A stretch of DNA of 50,754 bases from Verrucomicrobiota bacterium (GTDB lineage Bacteria > Verrucomicrobiota > Verrucomicrobiia > Opitutales > Opitutaceae). The position numbers and the translations under genes were made by a program. The notes below the pieces were generated by a model. The model was given only the letters and a program-made list of their open reading frames with translations, ran no database searches and had not been told where the DNA came from. The stretch is from the NCBI GenBank assembly GCA_023430565.1, contig JAEZAD010000145.1:1-50754 (forward strand), read 5' to 3'. Below are positions 16,291 to 26,050 of the stretch, piece by piece; position 1 is the first letter of the stretch; the number at the start of each line of letters is the position of its first letter.

Positions 16291-16369
16291 CTCTTTCTCG
16301 TTCTCGTAATCGTTCTCGTTCTCTCGGAATCGAGAACGAGAAGGAGAACGAGGAACGATAACGAATCTC
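16291..16369. repeat. Palindromic repeat, family B copy 2, leader of dnaE2
   Basis: The left arm (16291-16326, TTCTCGTTCTCGTAATCG and more) and the right arm (16330-16366, GAGAACGAGAAGGAGAACG and more) can fold into a long hairpin. The right arm contains the only purine-rich, ribosome-site-like sequence ahead of the dnaE2 GTG at 16370, so the structure could mask or expose that site. Confidence 0.8.
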
Positions 16370-19300
16370 GTGTCCTACGCCGAACTCCACGCCCGCAGCG
16401 CCTTCAGCTTCCTCCGCGGCGCCTCGCTGCCCGAAGACATCGTCTCCGCCGCGATGGCGCACGATCTCTCCGCCGTCGCCCTCCTCGACCGCGACGGCGT
16501 CTACGGCGCGCCGCGTTTCTACGGCAGCGCCCACGAAAACAAATTCGCGGTCAGCCCCCGGGTCGGTGCCGAGATCACGATGGAAGACGGCACCATCGTT
16601 CCGCTCCTCGCCACCTCCCGCACCGGCTACCAAAATCTTTGCCAGCTCATCACCGAATCAAAGCTCACCGACCGCGTGGGTTGCGCGCTCGCCGCGCAAC
16701 AAAACACGTCCGCGTCTCCGCTCTCCCACAATCCCCACGCTCCCAGCCCCACCGACCGCAAACGCCCCTGCTTCGCCACCTGGTCCGAGCTCGCACGCTT
16801 CTCCGACGGCCTCATCGCGCTCACCGGCGATGAAGAAGGCCCGATCCGCCACGCCTGGCGCACGGCCGGCCCCACCGCCGCCGCGACCGCCCTCGAAAAA
16901 CTCACCGCCATTTTCGGCCGCGATTCCGATCCCGCGCGCGCCCGCCTCTTCGTCGAACTCCAGCGCCACCGCCTCCGCGGCGAAGAGCGCGAGATCGCCT
17001 TCCTCCGCGATCTCGCCGCCGCCCATCGCCTCCCGCTCCTCGCCACCGGAGGCGTCAACTACGCCGTCCCCGAGCACCGGGTCGTCTCCGATGTATTCAC
17101 CTGCCTGCGACATCACACCACCCTCGATGCCGCCGGCCGTCTGCTCGCCGCCAATTCGCAGCGTCACCTGAAATCGCCCGCCGAGATGGCCGGTCTCTTT
17201 GCCGATCTGCCCGCAGCCACCGCCAATTCCGTCCGCCTCGATCAGCGCCTCGATTTTACCCTCGAAAAACTCGGCTACGAATTCCCCACCTTCTCCACGC
17301 CCGACGGCGAACCGATGGACGCCTACCTGCACCGTCTCACCTTCGAAGCGGCGCGCCGGCATTGGAAAGGCACGATTCCCACCAAAACAAAACGCCAGCT
17401 CCACAAGGAGCTCGAGCTGATCGCGCGCCTGAAATTCTCCGGCTATTTTCTCATCGTCTGGGACATCTGCCGCTGGGCCCGCGAAGAACAAAAAATCCTC
17501 GTCCAGGGCCGCGGCAGCGCCGCCAACAGCGCCGTCTGCTACGTCCTCGGAATCACCGCCGTGAACCCGTTGCGCCATCGCCTGCTCTTCGACCGGTTTC
17601 TCAACGACAGCCGCGTCGGCAAGGACGGCCGCCCCTCCTGGCCCGACATCGATCTCGATTTCCCCAGCGGCGACCGACGCGAGAGCGTCATTCAAAAAGT
17701 TTACCAACGCTACGGCCGCCGCGGCGCCGCCATGACCGCCAACGTCATCTCCTACCGCGGCCGCAACAGCGTGCGCGAAGTCGGGAAGGTCCTCGGTTTC
17801 GGTGACGATGCGCTCGACCGCTTCTCCAGTCTCTACGCCAACGGCGATTTTCCCGAAACGCTCCAACTCGAACAACAGCTCGCCATGGCCGGCATCGCCG
17901 CGAAACACCCGCGCGCCGAGACCATGGTGCGCCTGCAGCATTACATTCGCGGCGCCGCGCTCCCGCGCCACCTCGGCCAGCACTCCGGCGGCATGGTCAT
18001 CTGCGAAGGCCAGCTCGACAAAGTCGTCCCCCTCGAGCCCGCCACCATGCCCGACCGCAGCGTCTGCCAGTGGGATAAGGACGACTGCGAAAACCTGGGC
18101 ATCGTCAAAATCGATTTCCTCGGCCTCGGCATGATGGCCGTCATGCAGGATACGATCGAGCTCTGCGCCCAACGCCCCGACGGCCCGTCGTCGATGAACG
18201 ACATCCCGCCCGACGATCCGCTCACCTACGAAAAAATCCGCGCCGCCGACACCGTCGGCGTTTTCCAGATCGAAAGCCGCGCGCAAATGGCCACGCTCCC
18301 GCGCTTCAAGCCGCGCAATCTCTACGACCTCGCGATGCAGGTCGCCATCGTCCGCCCCGGCCCGATCACCGGCCACCTCGTCCACCCGCTCATCCGCCGC
18401 CGCAACGGCGAGGAAAAACCGGACTTCATCGATCCGAGCGTCGAAGACATCGTTCGCCCCATCCTCGAACGCACGCAGGGTGTGATTCTTTTTCAGGAGC
18501 AGATGCTCGAACTCTCGATCAAGCTCGCGCATTTCTCCGGCGGCGAAGCCGAACAACTCCGCCGCGCCATGGGCTTCAAAGACCCGCGCCGTCTAAACCC
18601 CGAACTCGACAAACTCGCCGTCGCCCTGCGCAAAGCCGGCCGCAACCCAGCCGTCATCGAACGCATCGTCACCTCCGCAAAATCCTTCGCCGCCTACGGC
18701 TTTCCCGAATCGCACGCCATCGGCTTCGCCATCATCGCCTACGCGAGCACGTGGCTGAAAATCAACCGCCCCGCCGAATTCTACGCGAGCCTCCTCAACA
18801 ATCAGCCGATGGGCTTCTACTCGCCCGCGACACTTCTCCAGGACGCCCGCCGCGAGGGTCGAAACCTGAAAGTCCTTCCCATCTGCGTGCAGCACTCCGA
18901 CTGGTCCTGCACCGTCGTCGACGCCAACACCATCCGCCTGGGCCTGCGTTACGTAAAAGGCCTCCACGAAGCCGCCGTCACCACCATGCTCGCCCACCGA
19001 CGCGAGAAAACGTTCGCGTCGATGGACGACTTTCTTCGCCGCACAACCTTCTCGGCCGCCGAACGCCGCGCGCTCGCCGCCGTCGGTGCGTTGAATGTCT
19101 TCAGCACCCACCGCCGCGCCGCGATGTGGCAGGTCGAAGCCGCCTGGTCCGACGACGAATCCCTCTTCAAACATTTCGCCAACACCGAGCGCACCGACGC
19201 GCCTCTTGCCCCCATGACGCTCATCGAGCGCCTCAGCGCCGATTTCCGCGGCACCGGCATCACCGCCGGCCGTCATCCGATGGCGCTCCTGCGCGACCGC

Positions 19301-19627
19301 CTGCCCGACGTCACCCGCGCGATCGATCTGCGCGAACTCAAAACCGGCGCGCGCGTCACGATCGCCGGCTCCGTCATCTGCCGCCAGCGCCCCGGCACCG
19401 CGTCCGGCGTCGTGTTCGTCAGCCTCGAAGACGAAACCGGCATCGCCAACGCCATCGTCGAACCCGCCTTGTTCGAGCGTCTCCGTTTGGTCATTACGCA
19501 GGAGCCCTCGCTCCGAATCACCGGCCCGCTGCAGAACGTGTCCAAAGTCATTCACGTGAAAGCCGAAACCATCGAGCCCCTCGCCGAACCCGCCCTCCCC
19601 GCGCAGGCCTCGCACGATTTTCATTAA
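16370..19627 (+). CDS. dnaE2: DnaE2, error-prone DNA polymerase III alpha subunit homologue
   Basis: 1085 residues, the usual DnaE2 length. The GTG at 16370 gives the N-terminal PHP start MSYAELHARSAFSFLRGAS. The C-family palm motif PDIDLDFPSGDR holds the catalytic Asp pair. GRGSAANSAVCYVLGIT and VFQIESRAQMATLPR are conserved blocks. The C-terminal OB domain is seen in RVTIAGSVICRQRPGTASG. Between the PHP motifs, the stretch after KLTDRVGCALAAQQ is about 20 residues longer than I expect and low in complexity. The protein completes the damage-induced mutasome with ImuA and ImuB and acts on lesion-containing templates. Confidence 0.95.
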   Translation: MSYAELHARSAFSFLRGASLPEDIVSAAMAHDLSAVALLDRDGVYGAPRFYGSAHENKFAVSPRVGAEITMEDGTIVPLLATSRTGYQNLCQLITESKLTDRVGCALAAQQNTSASPLSHNPHAPSPTDRKRPCFATWSELARFSDGLIALTGDEEGPIRHAWRTAGPTAAATALEKLTAIFGRDSDPARARLFVELQRHRLRGEEREIAFLRDLAAAHRLPLLATGGVNYAVPEHRVVSDVFTCLRHHTTLDAAGRLLAANSQRHLKSPAEMAGLFADLPAATANSVRLDQRLDFTLEKLGYEFPTFSTPDGEPMDAYLHRLTFEAARRHWKGTIPTKTKRQLHKELELIARLKFSGYFLIVWDICRWAREEQKILVQGRGSAANSAVCYVLGITAVNPLRHRLLFDRFLNDSRVGKDGRPSWPDIDLDFPSGDRRESVIQKVYQRYGRRGAAMTANVISYRGRNSVREVGKVLGFGDDALDRFSSLYANGDFPETLQLEQQLAMAGIAAKHPRAETMVRLQHYIRGAALPRHLGQHSGGMVICEGQLDKVVPLEPATMPDRSVCQWDKDDCENLGIVKIDFLGLGMMAVMQDTIELCAQRPDGPSSMNDIPPDDPLTYEKIRAADTVGVFQIESRAQMATLPRFKPRNLYDLAMQVAIVRPGPITGHLVHPLIRRRNGEEKPDFIDPSVEDIVRPILERTQGVILFQEQMLELSIKLAHFSGGEAEQLRRAMGFKDPRRLNPELDKLAVALRKAGRNPAVIERIVTSAKSFAAYGFPESHAIGFAIIAYASTWLKINRPAEFYASLLNNQPMGFYSPATLLQDARREGRNLKVLPICVQHSDWSCTVVDANTIRLGLRYVKGLHEAAVTTMLAHRREKTFASMDDFLRRTTFSAAERRALAAVGALNVFSTHRRAAMWQVEAAWSDDESLFKHFANTERTDAPLAPMTLIERLSADFRGTGITAGRHPMALLRDRLPDVTRAIDLRELKTGARVTIAGSVICRQRPGTASGVVFVSLEDETGIANAIVEPALFERLRLVITQEPSLRITGPLQNVSKVIHVKAETIEPLAEPALPAQASHDFH

Positions 19628-19682
19628 CCGCAGATCGCCGCAAAGCAGCGCACCCTTCCTTGCCTTTGCGGTCTGCGACCAT

Positions 19683-19921
19683 GTGAAGCCTCGCGACCTC
19701 TTGCCCTACGAAGATCGGAGTGGCGACTCCGGCGTTCGCGCCTACCAGGCCGGGCCGAATTTCATCATCGTGGAATTCAAAAGCGGCGGCGCTTATCGTT
19801 ACGATCACACCCAGCCCGCCGGCAGCACGCCGCCGCCAGCCCCCCCCCCACGCACGGCGACGGCCTCGCGACCTACATCAACCAAAACGTGCGCGACGAC
19901 TACGCAGAAAAGCTGTGGTAA
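19683..19921 (+). pseudogene. KTSC-like small protein, frameshifted at a C10 run
   Basis: From the GTG at 19683 the frame reads SGDSGVRAYQAGPNFIIV then EFKSGGAYRYDH, a good KTSC-domain pattern. It then meets ten consecutive Cs (19840-19849) and loses sense. In the frame two bases over, the sequence continues GDGLATYINQNVRDDYAEKLW and stops at 19919-19921, the expected KTSC C-terminus. One extra C, or two fewer, would restore a protein of about 79 residues. The cause may be a sequencing error, a true mutation or a slippage-controlled switch. The stop is four bases from the convergent hrpB stop. KTSC proteins are small and poorly characterised, and often linked to nucleic-acid enzymes. Confidence 0.65.
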
Positions 19922-19925
19922 CCTC

Positions 19926-22532
19926 TCATCGCCACTCGTGCCGCGGATAACGCCGCGATAGCTCCGCCTTCACCTTCGGATACTGCTCGCGCCAGAAATT
20001 CGTCAGGTCGTCCGTCACCTGGATCGGCCGCTGATTTGGTGCGAGGATCTCGAACTTTACCGCCACGCGGCCGTGCCCGATCGTGAACTTCCCCTCGATC
20101 CCATACAGCTCCTGTATCCGCGCCGACAATATCGGCGGCCCCTCCTTTTCGTAGCGCAGCTTCGATTTCCGCCCATTTCCCATCACCAGCCGCTCCGGCA
20201 GGTAATCGTCGAGCACCGCCAGCTGTTCCGCCGTCAGCCAATCGCGCAGCACCGGCATCACCGGTTTGTCCTTCACCGCCCGCGCGCCGAGTTCGCCGTA
20301 GCACACCTGCTCGATCAGCGTCGCGCGATCCGCCTCCGTAATAGGATTTACTTCCAGTTCGGGAAACCATTCCGCCATTCGATTCACGCGGGTGATCCAC
20401 TGCTCCACGCTCTCGTCCCACGCTTCCAGTTTGATCCGCCCCGCGAGCACTTCCTTCGTCAACAACGCCGCCGCCTCGTTCAACGGCGCTTCCTCGCTGC
20501 TCGCCTTCGCCTCGAGCACGAGATCGCGAAACCGCCGCTCCCGCCGTGACACCACGCGCTTCGCCTGTTCGTCGTAAACGACACCGCGCATCTCGTAATA
20601 ATCGTCCGGGAAAATCTCCTTCAACCACGCCTCTTCGATCGCCGTCGCGAGCGACAGCAGCGTATTCACTTCTCCATCACCGCGCCCGATCTCGCTGATC
20701 TCCGCCGCCACCAATAGCGGCGTTTTCTGAATCGCACTCTCCCGCGCCAGCACGCCGCGCCGCCCATGAATCAGCTCGCAGCGCAGCGTCCCCGCATCGA
20801 GACGCTTCGCGAGTTGATCCGAAAAACCCGCCAGCACGCATCTCCGCACCTCGACTCCGTCCACGCGCTGCTCGCCGACATCGAGCCCTTCCTTCTTTGC
20901 AATCTCCAGAAACTGCTCGAACAACGGCCCCACCTGCCGCGCACCCTGCGCATGAATCCCCAACCGGCGGCACGCCTCGACCGAATAGTTGTTCTGATGC
21001 GCAAATCGCCACGCGCGCATCAACAGAAAAAAATCGCTTTCGTGCTCCTCCCCGAGCACGTCCTCCCGCGCGTTTTCCACGTCGCGTGAAACCCCGCGCA
21101 GCAGAAAATTACGCCCCTGCGTCAGCGCCGCCATCAACGCCACCGACCGCACGCACCCGCGTTCCTGCGCCGCCAGCAGCATGCGCGCGTAACGCGGATG
21201 CACCGGAAACCGCAGCATCTTCCGGCCGATTTCCGTGATCGATGTAGGGTGAACCAGCCCGCCCCGACCTGTCGGGGTCCCGGTAAGCCGCGGCTCACCG
21301 TCGCTGCCCCTCCCTACCGCTCCCAAATCCGCCAACAGCCGCTCCGCCCGCTCCAACGCCTTCGCGTCCGGCTTCTCCAACCACGGAAACCCAAACACAT
21401 CGTCGATCCCGCTCGCCTTCAGCGTCAGCACCACTTCCGCCAAATCCAGCCGTTTCACCTCCGGCAGTTCCTGCGGCGCGCGCTGCCCATGTTCCCGCTC
21501 GGTCCACAGCCGCACGCACACACCTGGCGCGGTGCGTCCCGCCCGCCCCGCCCGCTGATCCGCGCTCGCGGCTGAAATCTTCTCGATCAACAGCGTGTTG
21601 ATCCCGCGGTGCGGATCGAAACGCGCCACGCGCGCCAGCCCGCTGTCGATCACCGCCGTCACGCCTTCGATCGTCAGCGATGTCTCCGCGACATTCGTCG
21701 ACACGATGATCTTTCGCGCGTCGTAGCGCGCCACCGCGCGATCCTGCTGCTCCGGCGGCAATTCGCCGTGCAGCGGGAAACACACGAAATCCCGCAGCGC
21801 CCGCGAACCTTCGATCGCCTGCACCGTGCGACTGATTTCGTAGCCGCCCGGCATGAACACGAGCATGTCGCCTTCGACGCTCGCCGCGATTCGCTCGCAT
21901 TCGCGGGTCGCCACCTCCCACACCGGCTCATTCTCGAAATTCACCGTCTTCGGCAGATACTCGATGCGCACCGGAAAACTCCGCCCCTGCGACACCAGCA
22001 CGTCGCAGGGCGCCAGATACGTTTTCAGGGCCCCCGCATCCAACGTCGCCGACATCACGATGATCTTAAGATCCGGTCGCACGCTCTGCTGGATCTGCAT
22101 CGCGCGCGCCAGTGAGATGTCGCCGTAGAGATGCCGCTCGTGAAACTCGTCGAACACCACCGCGCTCACCCCGCGCAGCGCCGCATCGAACGACATCTGC
22201 CGCAGCAATATGCCCTCCGTCACGAATCGGATCCGCGTCTTCGCACTCACCCGCGACTCCAGCCGTATTTGATATCCCACGACATCGCCCAGCTCCGTGC
22301 CGACTTCCTCCGCGACCCGTTTGGCCAGCATGCGCGCGGCCAGCCGTCGCGGCTGCAGCACCACCACCTCGCCCTTTTGACCGGCGAGTCCATGGTTCAG
22401 CAGCATCTGCGGAATCTGCGTGGATTTTCCCGAACCCGTCGGCGCTTGCACGATCACCCGGCCGCCGGCCCGCAATGACGCCACGACAGCGGTCTCTAGT
22501 TCGTAAATCGGAAGTTCTCTCGGAGCAGGCAT
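19926..22532 (-). CDS. hrpB: HrpB, ATP-dependent DEAH-type helicase, with in-frame repeat insertion
   Basis: 868 residues from the ATG at 22532 (MPAPRELPIYE). Motifs: Walker A APTGSGKS (30-37), DEFH (128-131), VMSATL, and QRAGRAGRTAPG for motif VI. The C-terminal HrpB domain includes FEILAPNQRPIQVTDDL and FWREQYPKVKAELSRRYP, and the last gives the characteristic end. E. coli HrpB is about 50 residues shorter. Part of the excess is residues about 405-430 (GEPRLTGTPTGRGGLVHP and flanks), encoded by a palindromic repeat at 21244-21317 between the usual LGAL and TxxGRxM segments. HrpB is a superfamily 2 helicase of uncertain cellular role. It is convergent with the KTSC-like gene. Confidence 0.93.
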   Translation of the reverse strand: MPAPRELPIYELETAVVASLRAGGRVIVQAPTGSGKSTQIPQMLLNHGLAGQKGEVVVLQPRRLAARMLAKRVAEEVGTELGDVVGYQIRLESRVSAKTRIRFVTEGILLRQMSFDAALRGVSAVVFDEFHERHLYGDISLARAMQIQQSVRPDLKIIVMSATLDAGALKTYLAPCDVLVSQGRSFPVRIEYLPKTVNFENEPVWEVATRECERIAASVEGDMLVFMPGGYEISRTVQAIEGSRALRDFVCFPLHGELPPEQQDRAVARYDARKIIVSTNVAETSLTIEGVTAVIDSGLARVARFDPHRGINTLLIEKISAASADQRAGRAGRTAPGVCVRLWTEREHGQRAPQELPEVKRLDLAEVVLTLKASGIDDVFGFPWLEKPDAKALERAERLLADLGAVGRGSDGEPRLTGTPTGRGGLVHPTSITEIGRKMLRFPVHPRYARMLLAAQERGCVRSVALMAALTQGRNFLLRGVSRDVENAREDVLGEEHESDFFLLMRAWRFAHQNNYSVEACRRLGIHAQGARQVGPLFEQFLEIAKKEGLDVGEQRVDGVEVRRCVLAGFSDQLAKRLDAGTLRCELIHGRRGVLARESAIQKTPLLVAAEISEIGRGDGEVNTLLSLATAIEEAWLKEIFPDDYYEMRGVVYDEQAKRVVSRRERRFRDLVLEAKASSEEAPLNEAAALLTKEVLAGRIKLEAWDESVEQWITRVNRMAEWFPELEVNPITEADRATLIEQVCYGELGARAVKDKPVMPVLRDWLTAEQLAVLDDYLPERLVMGNGRKSKLRYEKEGPPILSARIQELYGIEGKFTIGHGRVAVKFEILAPNQRPIQVTDDLTNFWREQYPKVKAELSRRYPRHEWR
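21244..21317. repeat. Palindromic repeat inside hrpB (family C)
   Basis: Begins GTAGGGTGAACC and ends CTGCCCCTCCCTAC. GTAGGG and CCCTAC form the outer arms, GGTGA and TCACC are inner partners, and CCCCGACCTGTCGGGG forms a central hairpin. It is read through in frame by hrpB on the minus strand. I do not see a second clear copy in the window, although GGTAGGCGAGCC at 3114 has a similar flavour. Confidence 0.65.
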
Positions 22533-22542
22533 GAGCGGCCGG

Positions 22543-22672
22543 CAAAGCTCCAAGCTCCAAACCCCAAGCTCCAGAGAATTTTCAAATTCCAAACACTCAC
22601 TTCCTCTCACGCCTGCGTATGGTGTTTGGGATTTGGCCCTTTCCTGGAGCTTGGATCTTGGTCCTTGAAGCT
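22543..22672. repeat. Palindromic repeat of GCTCCAAGCTCC type (family D) in the hrpB leader
   Basis: The left arm has AAGCTCCAAGCTCCAAACC and CCAAACAC (22588-22595). The right arm has GTGTTTGG (22622-22629) and CTGGAGCTTGGATCTTGG. The whole 130-base unit can fold into one long imperfect hairpin. It begins 11 bases upstream of the hrpB start codon, so it lies in the hrpB 5' leader or promoter. Confidence 0.7.
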
Positions 22673-22692
22673 TCCGCCGCCTCCGGCGGCGG

Positions 22693-22738
22693 CCGGTGAA
22701 CAACCGGTGGGCCATTCTATTCCCAAGTTATTCACCGG
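22693..22738. promoter_or_regulatory. Inverted repeat upstream of the candidate RNA
   Basis: CCGGTGAACAAC (22693-22704) and GTTATTCACCGG (22727-22738) are 12-base inverted arms with one mismatch and a 22-base spacer. It lies between the hrpB leader and the candidate RNA, so it may be an operator or part of a promoter region. The protein that would bind is unknown. Confidence 0.4.
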
Positions 22739-22819
22739 TTTCCGCAGTGCATCGATTGTGAAGAACATAAGCTTCAACTTTCCCGCGCGACCCGCACGCT
22801 CGCCCTCGTTCCTTGATAG

Positions 22820-23681
22820 AACAGTCGCAGCGCGAAGGCCTGAAAAACCCTTCGAGAGCGCGACTGGGATAATCCCGGGCGACCGGGGAAAGGTCGGCGA
22901 CAGCTGGTGTCGCCCTCCCCTCCAAGGCTGCGCAAGCGGCAACGGTAGGCAGATATCACCAGCTCCTCTGATCCGGAGTCGTGTCCGGTCAGTTTAGCAC
23001 GAATCAGGAGCTGAGCGGCGAGCGGCGATCAGAAACCGCCCGCGAGCCGAGTCACGCCCACAGGACGTTTCGACCTGTGCGCGGACGCAGTTACCCCAGA
23101 GGGTTTTGGTTGCTACTGCGCAGACCAGAACGCAGTCGCGTTTCCCGGCGGGACGACCCCGCCAAAAGGCCCCGCTTGCTCGCACAAGCAGGGCGCGCAA
23201 GGGAGGCACGATTGCGGGGAGAGAGCGAGCCTGGCAAAGCCCGCGAACCTCCTCGATTGGGGCGGCGTGAAAAACCGCGTCACCCCACTGCAAAGACGAA
23301 TGCAACCTGAGAGTTAAGAGGTCAGACCCGTAACGCGGGGCCAACGTCCAGCCACAAGCCGGAGCCGTCCCCGTGGTAAAGGTGCCGACGCGAGAGATTG
23401 GAAATTGCAGGCGTGTCCGCACCTCGTCTGGCGTGCCGCTTCCGGCAGGAAGCGTCCGAACCGGGCGAAGAGGCCTCACTCGATAGATTTCGACCGGAAA
23501 CGGTCGGAACGGTCCCGCCATGAGACCGAGACATCCGCATGCCGCGGAGAGTGGCGTCGGGGAGCACACGGCCCGCGAAAGCGAGGCGCCCAACAGTGTG
23601 CCGATGGGAAAGAGCGCGTGGCGAACGCCCACCCCCAAATTTGGCCCCGGAACCGCAAGGTTCCGGGGCCTTATTGTTTTT
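22820..23681 (+). ncRNA. Candidate large structured non-coding RNA with intrinsic terminator
   Basis: About 860 bases without a credible gene. Codon use lacks the C-ending pattern of the neighbours, and open frames on both strands look random. The stretch is packed with perfect GC-rich stems: 22824-22828/22860-22864 enclosing CGAAGG/CCTTCG; GGGAT/ATCCC at 22866-22876; CGACC/GGTCG at 22880-22896; GGCGAC/GTCGCC at 22896-22914; a long-range stem 22960-22972/23003-23013 enclosing CCGGA/TCCGG; CACAGG/CCTGTG at 23059-23079; GGCGGG/CCCGCC at 23147-23163; and 23171-23193. It ends with a perfect 12-base-pair terminator stem and T-rich tail. The strand is set by the terminator. The 5' end is approximate (22740-22820). 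I do not recognise the class, and signature boxes of RNase P RNA, tmRNA and SRP RNA are not seen. Confidence 0.65.
23643..23681 (+). terminator. Strong intrinsic terminator of the candidate RNA
   Basis: GGCCCCGGAACC pairs perfectly with GGTTCCGGGGCC around a GCAA loop (23643-23670), followed by TTATTGTTTTT. The T-rich side shows rightward transcription, although no protein gene lies upstream on that strand for more than 3 kb. Confidence 0.92.
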
Positions 23682-23690
23682 CGAGACAGA

Positions 23691-24060
23691 CGAAGTTCTG
23701 AATCTGGGACTCTGCCGACTTCCACCCCGTGGAATGCCGGGGCTCGTTCCAGTGTTCCTGAGTTCCAGATTAAAATTCCGAATCTGGAACTCTGGAAAAC
23801 TGCGCAGCCATCATCGTCGCCGACTTCAACACTCTTGGGAATGCCGGCACGGTTCAGCACCCACTCGCTGTCACAACCGACGACCACCGAAATGTCCGGG
23901 GCTCGTTCCAGCGTTCCTCCGGAACTCTATAAAACGGCAACATGCGCCCTCGCCCGCTTTCAGCCCTTCGACTGCCAGGGCTCGTTCCAGCTTTCCTGAG
24001 TTCCAGATTAAAATTCTGAATCTGGAACTCAGGAACTCTGAAAAAAGGCTCAGCCATCCG
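23691..24060. repeat. Degenerate tandem repeat block (family E) upstream of typA
   Basis: Three copies of a unit containing GGGCTCGTTCCAG lie at about 23737, 23896 and 23977, with a partial fourth around 23843 (GGGAATGCCGGCACGG). Copies one and three carry the palindrome GAGTTCCAGATT/AATCTGGAACTC; in the third the arms extend to 17 perfect bases (23993-24009 and 24019-24035). The block fills most of the space between the terminator and the typA start and shows no gene. Confidence 0.75.
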
Positions 24061-24140
24061 TCCCCGGCTTCGTCCTTGCGTTCATTCCTGCCGGTCCGCA
24101 CGTTCTTCCCCTTTTTCCAAAGCCAGAACGTCCGCCGCCA

Positions 24141-25970
<1,830 letters not shown>

Positions 25971-25994
25971 GCGAAGCTCGCTTCGCTCCTTTTC

Positions 25995-26030
25995 AAAGCC
26001 CGCCGGCGATTTCACCCGCGGGCTTTTTCG
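25995..26030 (+). terminator. Intrinsic terminator of typA
   Basis: AAAGCCCGC (25995-26003) pairs with GCGGGCTTT (26018-26026) and the T run continues into TTTTTCG. It lies 25 bases after the typA stop and separates typA from the convergent RND pump gene. Confidence 0.9.
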
Positions 26031-26050
26031 TTTCACTCAACCCCTGCTCC

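Noticed and set aside
16658..18556. A 632-codon minus-strand frame opposite dnaE2
   Set aside because: Antisense shadow of dnaE2, without recognisable motifs.
22727..22736. TTATTCACC as a DnaA box
   Set aside because: One mismatch to the usual box and only a single pair of such sites, explained better as an inverted repeat; no dnaA or dnaN nearby.
22820..23681. RNase P RNA, tmRNA or SRP RNA
   Set aside because: I looked for the P4 and CR-V boxes of RNase P RNA, the tRNA-like ends of tmRNA and the SRP helix 8 motif by eye; none is present.
22994..23887. A 297-codon open frame on the minus strand across the candidate RNA
   Set aside because: It runs backwards through the terminator stem, lacks the C-ending codon bias of real genes here, and shows no domain pattern.
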